Positions 37,731-47,571 of a DNA stretch of 64,000 nucleotides are shown piece by piece. The stretch is from Gimesia alba (GTDB lineage Bacteria; Planctomycetota; Planctomycetia; Planctomycetales; Planctomycetaceae): NCBI RefSeq assembly GCF_007744675.1, contig NZ_CP036269.1:1627501-1691500 (forward strand), in the 5' to 3' direction. The notes beneath the pieces were generated by a model, which saw only the letters and a program-made list of their open reading frames with translations, was not told where the DNA came from and searched no databases. A program made the translations under genes and the position numbers. Position 1 is the first letter of the stretch; each line of letters opens with the position of its first letter.

Positions 37731-40145
37731 TCAATTCTGATTCGTTTGTGTTACGTTAATTATTTCTTTCATTCGACTTAATGTCTCGTCATTCAAATAT
37801 TTGTCGACATGTTGGGCACGACGATTGGCTTCATCCAGCTCAACTGCCCGCTCTGCCTGTTCATGGCTCTTTCTGGTTTGGCGAGCAGCGAATAACGCTT
37901 CCGCATAAGCCGCCCGATAGCGGGCATTGTGGGGGTATCCACTAACTGCCTGTTTCAGGTTTTCGAGGGCGCCGTCCAGATCCTCCTGTTTTTGTGATGT
38001 TTGATATTGCTGATAAAAGTGTTGTCCTAACTGAAAGTAGTTGAGCGGGTTTTTAGGATCACGCTGAATCGCGGCCTGACTCAGTTTGACCCCTTGTTCA
38101 AATGCATCCCGATTCTCAGCTCCTTGACGAAACTCTAGTTCAGCCAATGCCTGCCAGGGGGCTGGAGAGAGCGGGTCTGCCTGGCTGGCCTGCTGGAAAT
38201 ACCGTTGCGCAATTCGAGCGGAATTCCCGCGCAAGAGAACCTGCTCTCCTTCCCTTACGAGGTTTTTTCGCTCGATTGTTGGCGCAAATGACGATCTGAT
38301 AAAGAAAAACGTAATCAGGAGACAGAAGATGAAACTGGCGGTTTTCAAATGTATAGTTTTGAATGGCAATGCTGGAACAGAATGGTTGCTGGTTGTCTCG
38401 TTTTTCTCACTGACTTTGAGTGGTGTTGTCACTGGAAATGCGAATGCCAGAAGCAGAAGCCAGGTTTGGGTCACCGCTGGCATGGCAATTCCTCCAGCGC
38501 CCAGCAGATGAATACACAGCGCAACAAAAGCAGACGCTAAGGCCAGAGGCACAAAGGACGCTGCTGAGTTCTTCCAATCTGATTCATGCAAGGCTTGCCA
38601 ACCGACATTGAGGGTAAAAAAAATCACCAGCCAGCCCAGGCAGAACAGCCAGAGTCGAATTTCATCAATGGATTGCAAGAATAATTGCTCCCCCCACAGC
38701 AGAGGAAATGAGAGCACAAAACCCAGCAATAACAGGATTTGATCCGGAGAGAAGTGAAGATGGGGGGCGCTGGTGTTCAATTCCGTGTTCTCAGAGACCG
38801 GTAGAGGCTTGATCAGCCAGCGATAGGCGGCCAAAGCGAGAATGGCCAGCAGCCCTGCAAATGCGATCAGGCCGGCATTCGCCCAGACATCGAGAAACAT
38901 GTTATGGGGATCAGAAATTTCTTCGCTGGAACCGGGTAGTTTGTGTTTGAGATAGTGATTACGGAAATTTCCCGGCCCTGTGCCCCACAAGGGGTTTTCC
39001 TGAATGACATCCCAGGTCCCCGTCCAGTATTCCAGACGATACTGGAGTGATTTGGGAGCTTCAGTCAAAACGGCCCGGTCAAAGCCGCCACTGAATGTTG
39101 CCAGCAGGAAGAAGCCGAGAACGACAATCATGCCGCCGATGCCCCATTTGAGGGCTTGCTTCTTCCAGAGCGCTCGTTGTTCCTTTGTGCCTTGTCGTTT
39201 TTGAATCAGCTTTAAGAGTGCGAGACTGACCAGACCTCCCATGACGCCAACCCAGGCAGTACGACTCTTGGTCAGGATCAGGCAATAGCCGATCAGAATC
39301 GTGGGGAGTACCAGGATCCAGGATTTGAAGCGATCCGATTTCGAAGCGGCGTTTGCGGTTTTGGAAAACAAAACAGGAATCGTTTGTGCAAATGTAATCA
39401 GGAAGCCAACCGCCAGCAGGCCTGCAAAAGTATTTGCCAGAGCAAACATGCCCAGGGGTTCCGAGCTGTCGAGCAGCCGTTGTTCAAACAACTTTTGCCC
39501 ACTGCCTGTAAGCGAATCTGCAGGAACGCCCATTGAGTTCAATTGTTGCTGGAACCGGGCACGTTCTGCAGGAGAATCAGCCGCATCATATTGTTGTCGT
39601 ACAGACAGGTATTCTTGAGCCAGTTGGTCGTACATCCAGTGATGTTGCCAGATCCCGTAGATTGAGAGCAGCACAATGGTGGTCAAGAATCCCTGTAATA
39701 ATGTGGTGCGCAGCGATGTCGTCGCAATCAGGCGACGGGTCAGAGAAAAAGTCAGTCCTAAACCGACCCATTCCCACATCATATTCAAGGCGGCTCGTTG
39801 TTGACCTTCTGCAGTATAGATCATGACCAGTGTTGAGATAACTTGTCCCAGGACCAGTAGCCAGACACCCAGATCGTAGCGGTCTGCCCGAAAGACGCGG
39901 GTACGCTCTGTGAGCAACGTGCCGCAAAACAGTATCGCCAGGATGAACCATCCGAATGTGATGGCCAGGGTCTCTCCTTGAGGCGCTGATTCGGCAGGGA
40001 GGAAATAGCGGGCCGTAATCAGAGTGCCAATCAGAAACAGCTGAATGCCGTTCAGCAGCCCGGATAGTCTACCGAATGCGGGCGCAGCTGACGTAGAGGT
40101 GGCTTGAGTCGACTGCGATCGGTTCTGTTTTCGGCGTTTACTCAT
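37731..40145 (-). CDS. O-antigen ligase-like polymerase with C-terminal TPR repeats
   Basis: The start is ATG 40145, overlapping the upstream gene by eight bases (ATGAGTAA). It is preceded by GGAA and followed by a basic N-terminus (SKRRKQNRS). The 804-residue product has about a dozen membrane helices. Its large loop contains FKSWILVLPTILIGYCLIL, KSRTAWVG and GTGPGNFRNHY, the pattern of Wzy/WaaL-type O-antigen polymerase/ligase proteins. Residues about 640-780 hold TPR-like repeats in the periplasm. It is paired with a WecA-like enzyme, so it probably acts on an undecaprenyl-linked glycan. Confidence 0.85.
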   Translation of the reverse strand: MSKRRKQNRSQSTQATSTSAAPAFGRLSGLLNGIQLFLIGTLITARYFLPAESAPQGETLAITFGWFILAILFCGTLLTERTRVFRADRYDLGVWLLVLGQVISTLVMIYTAEGQQRAALNMMWEWVGLGLTFSLTRRLIATTSLRTTLLQGFLTTIVLLSIYGIWQHHWMYDQLAQEYLSVRQQYDAADSPAERARFQQQLNSMGVPADSLTGSGQKLFEQRLLDSSEPLGMFALANTFAGLLAVGFLITFAQTIPVLFSKTANAASKSDRFKSWILVLPTILIGYCLILTKSRTAWVGVMGGLVSLALLKLIQKRQGTKEQRALWKKQALKWGIGGMIVVLGFFLLATFSGGFDRAVLTEAPKSLQYRLEYWTGTWDVIQENPLWGTGPGNFRNHYLKHKLPGSSEEISDPHNMFLDVWANAGLIAFAGLLAILALAAYRWLIKPLPVSENTELNTSAPHLHFSPDQILLLLGFVLSFPLLWGEQLFLQSIDEIRLWLFCLGWLVIFFTLNVGWQALHESDWKNSAASFVPLALASAFVALCIHLLGAGGIAMPAVTQTWLLLLAFAFPVTTPLKVSEKNETTSNHSVPALPFKTIHLKTASFIFCLLITFFFIRSSFAPTIERKNLVREGEQVLLRGNSARIAQRYFQQASQADPLSPAPWQALAELEFRQGAENRDAFEQGVKLSQAAIQRDPKNPLNYFQLGQHFYQQYQTSQKQEDLDGALENLKQAVSGYPHNARYRAAYAEALFAARQTRKSHEQAERAVELDEANRRAQHVDKYLNDETLSRMKEIINVTQTNQN

Positions 40146-41274
40146 TCCGATTTTTCCGACCAACGTTCTCCAGAATCGTCACGATACACAGCACGCATAA
40201 AATCATCAATATGACGAGCAGGGCGGCATTCCAGGTAGAGACTTCGTATAAAATCAGTCCCCCCACGCCGGTCGTCAGTGTCGCCAGATGGATGGTCAGC
40301 ACAGTATCACGTTTACTCAGTCCCAGTTCTACCAGCCGATGCGAAAAATGACTTTTGTCAGCATGAAAAGGACTGCGTCCTTCTTTCAGACGAATAATCA
40401 TGACTGTGCAGAAATCATAGAGGGGAATCGCCAGAATGCAAAGTGGAGCCAGAATAACATGACGACTGGCAACCGATGCTCCCGCAGGGGCATCTCCAGG
40501 ATAAAAGGTTCCCAGAATGGTCATTGTCGAAAGGATCAAACCGATAAAGTAGCTGCCGGAATCTCCCATGAAAATCTTTGCCGGAGGCCAGTTGTGACAT
40601 AAAAAACCGGCAATCGAACCGGCGAGCACCAGCAACACACCAGCCACCAGCCAGCGAGGTTCACCCGTGAATCGCAGCATGATCAACGCGAACAAAATCG
40701 CTGCGATCAATCCGATGCCCGATGTCAGTCCATCCATGTTATCCAGAAAGTTCAAGGAATTGACCAGGACGATAATCCAGGCCATTGTCAATACGATGCC
40801 GACCCAGGGTTGCTGAATAAAGAGCGTTCCTCGTATGCCGGCCATAACGAGTCCCAGTGCGACCAGTAATTGAATGGCCAGGCGGGGTTTCCAGGAGATG
40901 TTGTGTTTGTCATCCAGCAGCCCCATCACCGCCAGCACGGTGCCTCCCCCGAGCACGGTCCATAATTGACCAGAGCGATAGAGGACTCCCTCTAAATGGG
41001 GGACCAGTTCCTGGGGAATCCAGCTGGTCGAGAGGCCTGTTTTTAAAATCACCAGTACGGTCAATTGAGCGACGGCGATGGGAACCACCACTCCCAGCCA
41101 GATGCCCACGCCACCTCCCAGGGGGGTCGGCGTGGTGTGTACTTTTCTGTGCGCAGGCTGGTCTATGAGGCCCCATTTCGGAGCCAGTTTGCGCATGGCA
41201 GCAGTGGAGAGGAACGAAATCAGAAACGCAGGGACCAGGCAAGCAATGACAAAGAATAACATTACAGATGACAT
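40138..41274 (-). CDS. WecA/MraY-like polyprenyl-phosphate sugar-1-phosphate transferase
   Basis: The 378-residue integral membrane protein has the glycosyltransferase family 4 motifs: LLDDKHNI, NFLDNMDGLTSG and FMGDSGSYFIG, plus a His/Lys loop HADKSHFSHR. These are the catalytic Asp-rich and substrate-binding loops of the UDP-HexNAc:undecaprenyl-phosphate transferases that start glycan synthesis on the cytoplasmic face of the membrane. The sugar is not readable from the sequence. The stop codon overlaps the start of the downstream O-antigen ligase-like gene, implying coupling. Confidence 0.9.
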   Translation of the reverse strand: MSSVMLFFVIACLVPAFLISFLSTAAMRKLAPKWGLIDQPAHRKVHTTPTPLGGGVGIWLGVVVPIAVAQLTVLVILKTGLSTSWIPQELVPHLEGVLYRSGQLWTVLGGGTVLAVMGLLDDKHNISWKPRLAIQLLVALGLVMAGIRGTLFIQQPWVGIVLTMAWIIVLVNSLNFLDNMDGLTSGIGLIAAILFALIMLRFTGEPRWLVAGVLLVLAGSIAGFLCHNWPPAKIFMGDSGSYFIGLILSTMTILGTFYPGDAPAGASVASRHVILAPLCILAIPLYDFCTVMIIRLKEGRSPFHADKSHFSHRLVELGLSKRDTVLTIHLATLTTGVGGLILYEVSTWNAALLVILMILCVLCIVTILENVGRKNRNE

Positions 41275-41459
41275 TCAGGATAAAAAATGGAGAGTCTTGC
41301 GATATATGTCCTAGTTTGGCTGACAAAACGATTTAGTGGTAGCGAAAAATGGTTTTCTCCTTCGTTTTCGATTGATATATCTGGTGCATGACTTAAAGTT
41401 GATTCTATCTGTATAACCTGTGAAACCGCTATGTCTTATGGAGCCATCAAACCGCGGCA

Positions 41460-42305
41460 ATGAACAAATTATTTGAGGGTGAGTTTCAATTTAATCTGGC
41501 CAGCCGTCCCAACTGGGAAACGGGCGCCAGGCACCGTGAAACACTGATGAAGTATCTGACTGGTCTCGTGGGAGACCGACAGGGGCGGCTCTGTGTGCTG
41601 GGAGCGGGAAACTGCAATGATCTTGATCTGAAGCGACTGTTGCAGGTGTATAGTGAGGTTCATCTGGTTGACCTGGATGAGAGCGCTTTGGAGTACGGCG
41701 TTCAATCTCAAGAGGTAGCCGATGATCCCCGGGTCTTTCGCTATGTGCGGGATCTCACCGGGGCAGGTGAGGAGCTGGCTGGCTTTGAGGCAGCCAGTAC
41801 TTTGCCGGAGACTGATTTGAGTGAAATCATCCAGCGGTTCTCTCAACCTGCTGCATTGGATCTGCCCGGCCCGTTTGATGTGGTCTGTTCGACGTGTGTG
41901 CTGAGCCAACTGATTCTGCAGGCCGTGAATGCCGTCGGGGATACGCATCCTCAGTTTGAGCAACTGATGGTTGCGATTCGTTCACAGCATTTTCAAACCA
42001 TTGTGGATCTCATCAAGGAGGGGGGAGCGGGTTTAGTTGTGAGTGATTTTGTATCTTCCGAATCAGCAACAGACTTGAAAGACGTGCCCGATTTTCAATT
42101 CACTCAATATCTCTCGCAGTTGCTTTCGTCGCGCAATTTCTTCCATGGCGTCCATCCGGGCGTGCTTTTTTCCCAACTGAAAGGGAATGCTCCGCTGGCT
42201 GGTCTGGTTCAGAATGTGGAAATGCTGCCGCCGTGGCGCTGGGATCTCGGATCACGACAATACGCGGTTGCCGCAATCCGATTTCATCGCCTGCCTCGTT
42301 CCTGA
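41460..42305 (+). CDS. Methyltransferase-like protein
   Basis: The 281-residue product has a Rossmann-like start, LCVLGAGNCNDLDLKRLL (44-61), and VHLVDLDESALEYG (67-80), the motif I and motif II pattern of S-adenosylmethionine-dependent methyltransferases. A DVVCSTCVLSQLI segment corresponds to motif IV. No closer family is recognised, and the target is unknown. It is divergent from the WecA-like gene and convergent with a sulfatase. The ribosome site is weak. Confidence 0.7.
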   Translation: MNKLFEGEFQFNLASRPNWETGARHRETLMKYLTGLVGDRQGRLCVLGAGNCNDLDLKRLLQVYSEVHLVDLDESALEYGVQSQEVADDPRVFRYVRDLTGAGEELAGFEAASTLPETDLSEIIQRFSQPAALDLPGPFDVVCSTCVLSQLILQAVNAVGDTHPQFEQLMVAIRSQHFQTIVDLIKEGGAGLVVSDFVSSESATDLKDVPDFQFTQYLSQLLSSRNFFHGVHPGVLFSQLKGNAPLAGLVQNVEMLPPWRWDLGSRQYAVAAIRFHRLPRS

Positions 42306-42332
42306 TTCCGCAAGAAGGAGCGGACGCCCGGT

Positions 42333-43973
42333 TTAGTTTTTCCGGGCAGGTTTCTTTTTCTTTTGAGCCGCGCCGCTGTTGCGAGGCTTGAGATGGAGCG
42401 AAGGAGGATCTTTCTCTACCGAGCCCGTGTCATCAGGAACCTTGTACTGTGTTTGCAGGCGTTTTAATTCTGCTTTCAGATCGGTCACGACCTGAGCATA
42501 CTCCGGATCGGCATAGACGTTTTTCATTTCGCGGGGATCTTTTTTCAGATCATAAAGTTCCCATTCGCCGAGATTATAGAAGTCGATCAGTTTATACCGC
42601 TTGGTGCGGACTCCATTATGCCGACGAACCATGTGGGCGGATCGGCGGTTGTTATAAAATTCGTAATAGTGATAGTAAAGGCTTTCACGCCATTTCTCGT
42701 TGTTACCTTTAAACAAGGGGACCAGGCTGACCCCTTGCATGTCGTCTGGAATGGGGGCGCCTGCCAGATCCAGAAATGTTTCTGCGAAGTCGAGGTTGGA
42801 GACCAGATCGTTATTGATGCTGCCGGCTTTGATGACACCTGGCCAGCGCACCAGAAACGGCATACGATAGGATTCTTCGTACATGAAACGTTTATCAAAC
42901 CAGCCATGATCACCGAGATAAAAGCCCTGGTCTGAGGAATACATTACAATCGTATTCTTTGCGAGGCCCGATTTTTCGAGGTAGTCCAGCATCCGACCGA
43001 CATTATCATCGACCGAGGCGACACAGCGCAGGTAGTCTTTCATGTATCGCTGATATTTCCAGCGGACCAGATCTTTCCCGGTGAGATTGGCTTTCCGGAA
43101 GGCTTCGTTTTTGGGTTCGTAAGCGGCATTCCAGACCTTTAACTGCTCGGGAGTCAGGTTTCTGGGTGGCGTTAATTTCAGGTCGAAGGGAGTCATGGTT
43201 TTGGCGATGGTCATATCCTGCTGTTTGGCAGCTGTGCCGCGTCCCTCATAATTGTCGAACAGGTTGTCGGGTTCGGCTATGGTTACGTCATCGTACATGT
43301 GTAGATGTTTGGGACCGGGTTGCCAGTTACGATGTGGCGCCTTGTGCTGGAACATCAGCATAAAAGGCTTATTGGGATCGCGGCTGTTTTTGAGGTAGTC
43401 GAGGGCCAGGTCGGTAATGATGTCGGTTGTGTAGCCGACGTGCTTGACGCGCTCGCCGTTGCGGATCATCGGGGGATTATAATAGGGGCCTTGACCGATC
43501 AGGATTTCCGAGTAATCAAAACCCGTTGGTTGAGTTGCCAGGTGCCATTTCCCCACGATCGCGGTCTGGTAGCCATTTTTTCGGAGGATCTTGGGAAAGG
43601 TCTGTTGTGAGCCGTCAAATTTATTGCCGTTCTGTTTGAAGCCGTTCAGGTGGCTGTGCTTGCCTGTCAGAATCACGGCGCGGCTGGGGCCACAAATACT
43701 GTTCGTGCAGAAGCAGTTATTAAACCGCATTCCTTCTCGGGCAATCCGGTCAAGATTTGGTGTCTGATTGACTTTAGAGCCGTAGCAGCTCATCGCGTGG
43801 GAGGCATGGTCATCTGTAAAAATGAAAAGGATGTTCGGTCGTTGTTGTTCAGCCGCATGGGCTTTTGAATTTCCCAGGCCCATCAGGGGAAAAGAGCAGC
43901 AGAAGACCAGACTCAAAATGAGTGAAAGGGAAAAACGGGGTGATGGCTTCAAGCGCGGCAGCATAAGGTTCAT
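42333..43973 (-). CDS. Secreted sulfatase
   Basis: A type I sulfatase with a Sec signal peptide ending AHAAEQ (about residue 42). The nucleophile Cys94 lies in the maturation motif CGPSR, followed by [10 protein letters not shown], so the residue should be converted to formylglycine. Metal ligands FTDDHAS and the HGWFDK motif are present. The length of 546 is normal. The C-terminus is basic (KKKKPARKN). Sulfated polysaccharides are the likely target. An alternative start at 43964 has a better-placed GAGG; the start is uncertain by three codons. Confidence 0.92.
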   Translation of the reverse strand: MNLMLPRLKPSPRFSLSLILSLVFCCSFPLMGLGNSKAHAAEQQRPNILFIFTDDHASHAMSCYGSKVNQTPNLDRIAREGMRFNNCFCTNSICGPSRAVILTGKHSHLNGFKQNGNKFDGSQQTFPKILRKNGYQTAIVGKWHLATQPTGFDYSEILIGQGPYYNPPMIRNGERVKHVGYTTDIITDLALDYLKNSRDPNKPFMLMFQHKAPHRNWQPGPKHLHMYDDVTIAEPDNLFDNYEGRGTAAKQQDMTIAKTMTPFDLKLTPPRNLTPEQLKVWNAAYEPKNEAFRKANLTGKDLVRWKYQRYMKDYLRCVASVDDNVGRMLDYLEKSGLAKNTIVMYSSDQGFYLGDHGWFDKRFMYEESYRMPFLVRWPGVIKAGSINNDLVSNLDFAETFLDLAGAPIPDDMQGVSLVPLFKGNNEKWRESLYYHYYEFYNNRRSAHMVRRHNGVRTKRYKLIDFYNLGEWELYDLKKDPREMKNVYADPEYAQVVTDLKAELKRLQTQYKVPDDTGSVEKDPPSLHLKPRNSGAAQKKKKPARKN

Positions 43974-44208
43974 CCTCAGTCTTAAAAAGAAGATCTGTTT
44001 TCAAGCAGTTCAAATGATGAATGTGTTTGAGCTCTATCATGCAGGTTTCGAGGGGGAAGTGCAAGTTTTGTGATGTGCTGTGAACAGGATTGCATGCAGA
44101 GACATCAACCAGGAGTGATGTAGAAATTACAGATGAATTCAGGGTAGAAAGTGCATTCTTCCCCGTTTCTTCGGATACGAAGTAATTTTTCTTGTTGCTA
44201 AAAAGTGT
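43974..44208. other. Intergenic region upstream of the small TPR-like gene (start of a 410-base gap)
   Basis: The 410-base gap 43974-44383 separates divergent genes. I see no reading frame or RNA gene in this first part; the promoter and leader hairpins further right are listed separately. Confidence 0.5.
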
Positions 44209-44237
44209 TTGAGTGTAGCGAGATAGGAGAATTTAAT
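44209..44237 (+). promoter_or_regulatory. Promoter for the first small TPR-like gene
   Basis: TTGAGT (44209-44214), a 17-base spacer and TTTAAT (44232-44237, 5 of 6) fit a sigma-70 promoter about 150 bases before the gene at 44384. Confidence 0.45.
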
Positions 44238-44295
44238 TGTGGTGATCTGTTGATTGGTACGAGGGTTGCTTTTGAGAACCTGTATGAGTTTTTGT

Positions 44296-44365
44296 GTCTC
44301 AGAGGATTGAGACCTGTCATGGAAACAGAAATGCAGCCGGGCAATGGATTGCTTGCCCCACCGGT
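44296..44365 (+). other. Two hairpins in the leader of the small TPR-like gene
   Basis: GTCTCA/TGAGAC (44296-44313) and CCGGGCAA with TTGCCC...CCGG (44337-44365) could form stem-loops. The second ends just before AAAAAAAGGA, the probable ribosome site of the gene at 44384, so it may influence translation. Confidence 0.4.
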
Positions 44366-44383
44366 AAAAAAAGGAATTGAATA

Positions 44384-44845
44384 ATGTTAGAAAATGTTTC
44401 TCCCAAAGTGATTCACAAGATTATGGCCGCCGAAGGATATCTGGAACTGGGCATGCCCATACAGGCACTCGATGCATTGCACTCGATGGAAGACGCTGGC
44501 GTGCTCGAAGCGATGCGGCTCTATCTGATTGGAGAAGCCTACCGTCGTCAGGAAAAGTATCATGAAGCAATTGAACCATTACATCAGGCAGCGCGTCTGT
44601 TTCCTGTGATGGAAAGCCGCAAGGCCTGGAGTTCGTTGAGCGAATGTTTTCGCCTGGGAGGCTATCACGAACTGGCTGAAGTCGCTTCCTTGACCGCCGA
44701 AGCGGTCGAAGAGATCGAAGTGACCTGTGCGGTTTTGAGCCTGACTGAAACGCAAAAAAAGGCGTTTGAGTGGAATGATCTTTCTTCCCGGATGTCCAGT
44801 TTCACTGAGTTCAACCGGTTTAGTGCCCCCCGGATTCCCCGCTGA
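44384..44845 (+). CDS. Small TPR-like protein, paralogue A
   Basis: A 153-residue cytoplasmic protein. Residues 14-70 (AAEGYLELGMPIQALDALHSM, then YHEAIEPLHQAARL) form two tetratricopeptide-like helical pairs. The same AAEGYLELGMPxQAL block occurs in the gene at 46883, so the two are paralogues on either side of a lipoprotein gene. No other domain is visible. It probably binds a partner protein; function unknown. Confidence 0.8.
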   Translation: MLENVSPKVIHKIMAAEGYLELGMPIQALDALHSMEDAGVLEAMRLYLIGEAYRRQEKYHEAIEPLHQAARLFPVMESRKAWSSLSECFRLGGYHELAEVASLTAEAVEEIEVTCAVLSLTETQKKAFEWNDLSSRMSSFTEFNRFSAPRIPR

Positions 44846-44951
44846 AACATCGGAAATTATCAGAATTCTTGTTATAGTGAGTTTTGTGAAATAGATATAA
44901 GGTGTTTTATTGTATTGTTTTATGTCGATTTACTTGTGTTGAAAATCATAT

Positions 44952-44979
44952 TTGAGTTTCGCGATGCGTTCGTTATACT
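44952..44979 (+). promoter_or_regulatory. Promoter for the lipoprotein gene
   Basis: TTGAGT (44952-44957), 16 bases and TATACT (44974-44979, 5 of 6) fit a sigma-70 promoter about 310 bases upstream of the chosen start at 45298. The rest of the 452-base gap 44846-45297 shows no gene. Confidence 0.4.
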
Positions 44980-45297
44980 CCGCCCCTGAGCTGATTTCTT
45001 AAATCCTCTCACTTAAGGATTCACTCAGATTCACCTGTGTCTTTGATCGTATCCCATACGCATCAGGGCAGAGTCACAACCTCCTGGTCCAAGTTCCTTT
45101 CTGGTTCTGGCCACCTTTCCTACACAATAAAACAGAAATACGGATTCAATCATCAATGTTAGCATTGATGAAAAATGATGACGTATGGACGTTCCCTTTC
45201 ACACTGTGTTTCCGGGCTACTGTCTGTTGGGATTTCTCAAACGGTCAGTGGAAATCGTGTTGACAAATTTGTGCTGAAAAGACGATCGCCACAACTC

Positions 45298-46452
45298 ATG
45301 TTTGATTTCAATCGATTCTTAAACAATCGCGTTCATACTTGTTTATGTATGTTATTGCTGACTCTGTTATCAGGGTGCGGCAAGATGATCAGTAATAGTG
45401 CGACCGAGCAGTTATTGACTTCTGATGCGGTGGATCAAACCATTTCTCACCTCGATTTCAGTACACTGGCGAATCAGAAAGTGTACTTTGATACGACGTA
45501 TATCAGAACTGTAAAAGGGATTGGCTTTGTGAATGCTGATTATATTATCAGTTCACTGCGACAACAGATTGTGGCGGCCAATTGCCTGATTCAAGAGAAA
45601 AAAGAAGACGCCGATTATGTCATCGAGGCGCGTGTGGGTACACTGGCCACCAACGGACATGAAGTGAATTATGGAATTCCTGCCAGTAATATGCTGAATT
45701 CTGCTGCCTCACTGGTTCCCACGGCTCCCGCAATTCCTACGATCCCAGAGATCTCTCTGGCGAAAAAGAATAATCAAACCGCAGCCGCAAAAATCAGTGT
45801 CTTTGCTTACAACCAGAAAACACGCGAGCGTGTCTGGCAATCGGGAGTGCTTCAGGCAAAGAGTTCCGCCCGCGATACCTGGATTCTGGGAGCGGGACCA
45901 TTTCAGCGGGGATCGATTTATAAAGAAGGAACCCAGTTTGCCGGTTCCAAGATTGGGAATCCTTTAGCTAGTGGTGAAGAGTTTGCGAATGCGAGCACCG
46001 TTGATTATCGGGAACCTGCCCGCTTTGTTGAAACATCCAAAATGAAGACTGCCAAGACCGGGAAAGAGGCACCTAAACGAGAGGTGAAAACTCTGGAAGA
46101 GTGGATCGAAGCAGAAACGGCGGCAAAGGAAAAACAGAAAGCCGAAGCGGCTGCAAAAGCTCTGAAAGCAGGAGCCAAGCCAGATGCCACCAAAAAAGAA
46201 GAAGCAGCAAAAGTGGCAAAAACCGAAGCGGATGCTGAACCCAAGGTTGAAATTGATCCTTCTAAAATCAAGACCGTCCTCTTCTTGAAACCGGAGAAGG
46301 CAACCAGCCACCAGGACTGGTTACAAAGCGATCCTTCCCGGATCTCAACGGTCTGGCCTAAAGATCCCAAGCCGAACGAACAGAAGCCTCCCGCGACGAT
46401 GCTCGAAAACTTTGAATTTGACGGCAAGTTTCGCAAAATTCTTGCTGAATAA
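45298..46452 (+). CDS. Lipoprotein of unknown function
   Basis: I start it at ATG 45298 because MFDFNRF...LLTLLSGC then makes a lipoprotein signal with Cys27; the longer frame adds 41 residues without meaning. The 384-residue product has a folded N-terminal half ([48 protein letters not shown]) that looks like a stress- or assembly-type envelope domain. After about residue 240 come Ala/Lys/Glu-rich linkers. Similar planctomycete-specific families exist; I cannot name this one with certainty. It is flanked by the two paralogous TPR-like genes, which suggests a shared process. Confidence 0.75.
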   Translation: MFDFNRFLNNRVHTCLCMLLLTLLSGCGKMISNSATEQLLTSDAVDQTISHLDFSTLANQKVYFDTTYIRTVKGIGFVNADYIISSLRQQIVAANCLIQEKKEDADYVIEARVGTLATNGHEVNYGIPASNMLNSAASLVPTAPAIPTIPEISLAKKNNQTAAAKISVFAYNQKTRERVWQSGVLQAKSSARDTWILGAGPFQRGSIYKEGTQFAGSKIGNPLASGEEFANASTVDYREPARFVETSKMKTAKTGKEAPKREVKTLEEWIEAETAAKEKQKAEAAAKALKAGAKPDATKKEEAAKVAKTEADAEPKVEIDPSKIKTVLFLKPEKATSHQDWLQSDPSRISTVWPKDPKPNEQKPPATMLENFEFDGKFRKILAE

Positions 46453-46882
46453 TTCCTGTTCGCCACGTATTGAAAGCAGAGGCTTTGGCAATCTGCTGTG
46501 GGAATCGAACATCAGTTCAGATTCGAGAGGCGAACCGGCTCCTGCTGCCGATTGTCTAAAGAAAAGCCCCTGCGAGGTGCAACCTGTGCAGTTTCGATGC
46601 ACGTTGCAACCACTATGATATCAGGTTGGCTGTCAAAATGGCACTGTCTATGTTTGAGTGGAGACTGCCACTGTTGTTTAAGTTGTTATTCAGTAATGAT
46701 TTACGTTTGTTAATAATGGTAAGGGAGGAGATTTGGCACATTCTATGCGGTAAAATTGATCCAGAGGACTCTCAACTACGTTTTTCCAGAATGGGAAAAA
46801 ACAAATCTGGTCCAGAGGCGTTGATTTCCCGAAAAAATTCAACCAACTAAGTTCGCCAGATCAGGTGAAACTGGAGGTTATT
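46453..46882. other. Intergenic region, 430 bases, with an imperfect hairpin and weak promoter
   Basis: An imperfect hairpin occupies 46576-46611 (GGTGCAAC...GTTGCAACC with an inner GTGCA/TGCAC). TTGAGT (46654-46659), 17 bases and TTTAAG (46677-46682) may be the promoter of the gene at 46883, similar in form to that of its paralogue. No gene is supported. Confidence 0.3.
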
Positions 46883-47416
46883 ATGATGATCCCTCGAATT
46901 CCTAAAAAAACAGTGCGAAGATTGATTGCTGCAGAAGGCTATCTGGAATTGGGGATGCCCCGTCAAGCACTCAGGGAGCTTGATAAAGTGAGTGATCCCG
47001 GTTCTCTCACCGCTTCCTATTCTTTTTTACGCGGGGAATCATTGAAACGAGTCGGACGTTATTCAGAAGCGATTCAACCTTTGCAATATGCGGCTGATTT
47101 ATTACCGATACCCCATAGCCAGCTCCCTTGGAAGTCGTTGGGAGCCTGTTACCGAGAAAGTGGCCAGAATGATTTAGCGGAAACGGCAGAAAAAACGGCC
47201 GATGAAATTGCTTCTGAAGCAAATATCCATCTCCGTTTTGAACCACTGGGCGAACAGTTTAATCCGATCGTTCATCATGAAGTCCATCTCACCATTTCAT
47301 TTGAACCGGTTCAAGAAGCCGAAGAATCAGATGTCGACGAGAACTCGTTTCTGGAAAATGAAACCGAGGAAACGGAAGATTTTGGAATTGATCCCGAAGG
47401 GGATTATGACGTTTGA
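46883..47416 (+). CDS. Small TPR-like protein, paralogue B, with acidic tail
   Basis: The start is ATG 46883, with GGAGG five bases upstream, rather than the GTG six codons earlier. The 177-residue product repeats the AAEGYLELGMPRQALRELDKV block of paralogue A and a second helical pair (YSEAIQPLQYAADLLP). It then differs in having a beta-like HHEVHLTISFEP segment and a tail of Glu and Asp residues (about 145-177). Function unknown; the context with the lipoprotein suggests a common role. Confidence 0.8.
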   Translation: MMIPRIPKKTVRRLIAAEGYLELGMPRQALRELDKVSDPGSLTASYSFLRGESLKRVGRYSEAIQPLQYAADLLPIPHSQLPWKSLGACYRESGQNDLAETAEKTADEIASEANIHLRFEPLGEQFNPIVHHEVHLTISFEPVQEAEESDVDENSFLENETEETEDFGIDPEGDYDV

Positions 47417-47437
47417 TTACTAATGATTGTTTATGAA

Positions 47438-47468
47438 ACGGGTTTTGGAGAATCTTCAAAACCGATTT
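47438..47468 (+). terminator. Possible terminator after TPR paralogue B
   Basis: GGTTTTG (47441-47447) pairs with CAAAACC (47457-47463) around a nine-base loop. The downstream T tract is weak (GATTTGC), so termination is uncertain. Confidence 0.35.
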
Positions 47469-47571
47469 GCTACCTCAAGATTGAGATGTCTCTCCTGTTA
47501 TAGTACCGTAGAGGGTGCTGTTTTTGACAGGTTCTCATTTCTCTCTGCTCTTTTAAATTGAGGTAGCGTGC

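Noticed and set aside
46626-46850. 74-codon frame in the gap before TPR paralogue B
   Set aside because: No ribosome site and no recognisable motif; it overlaps the candidate promoter.
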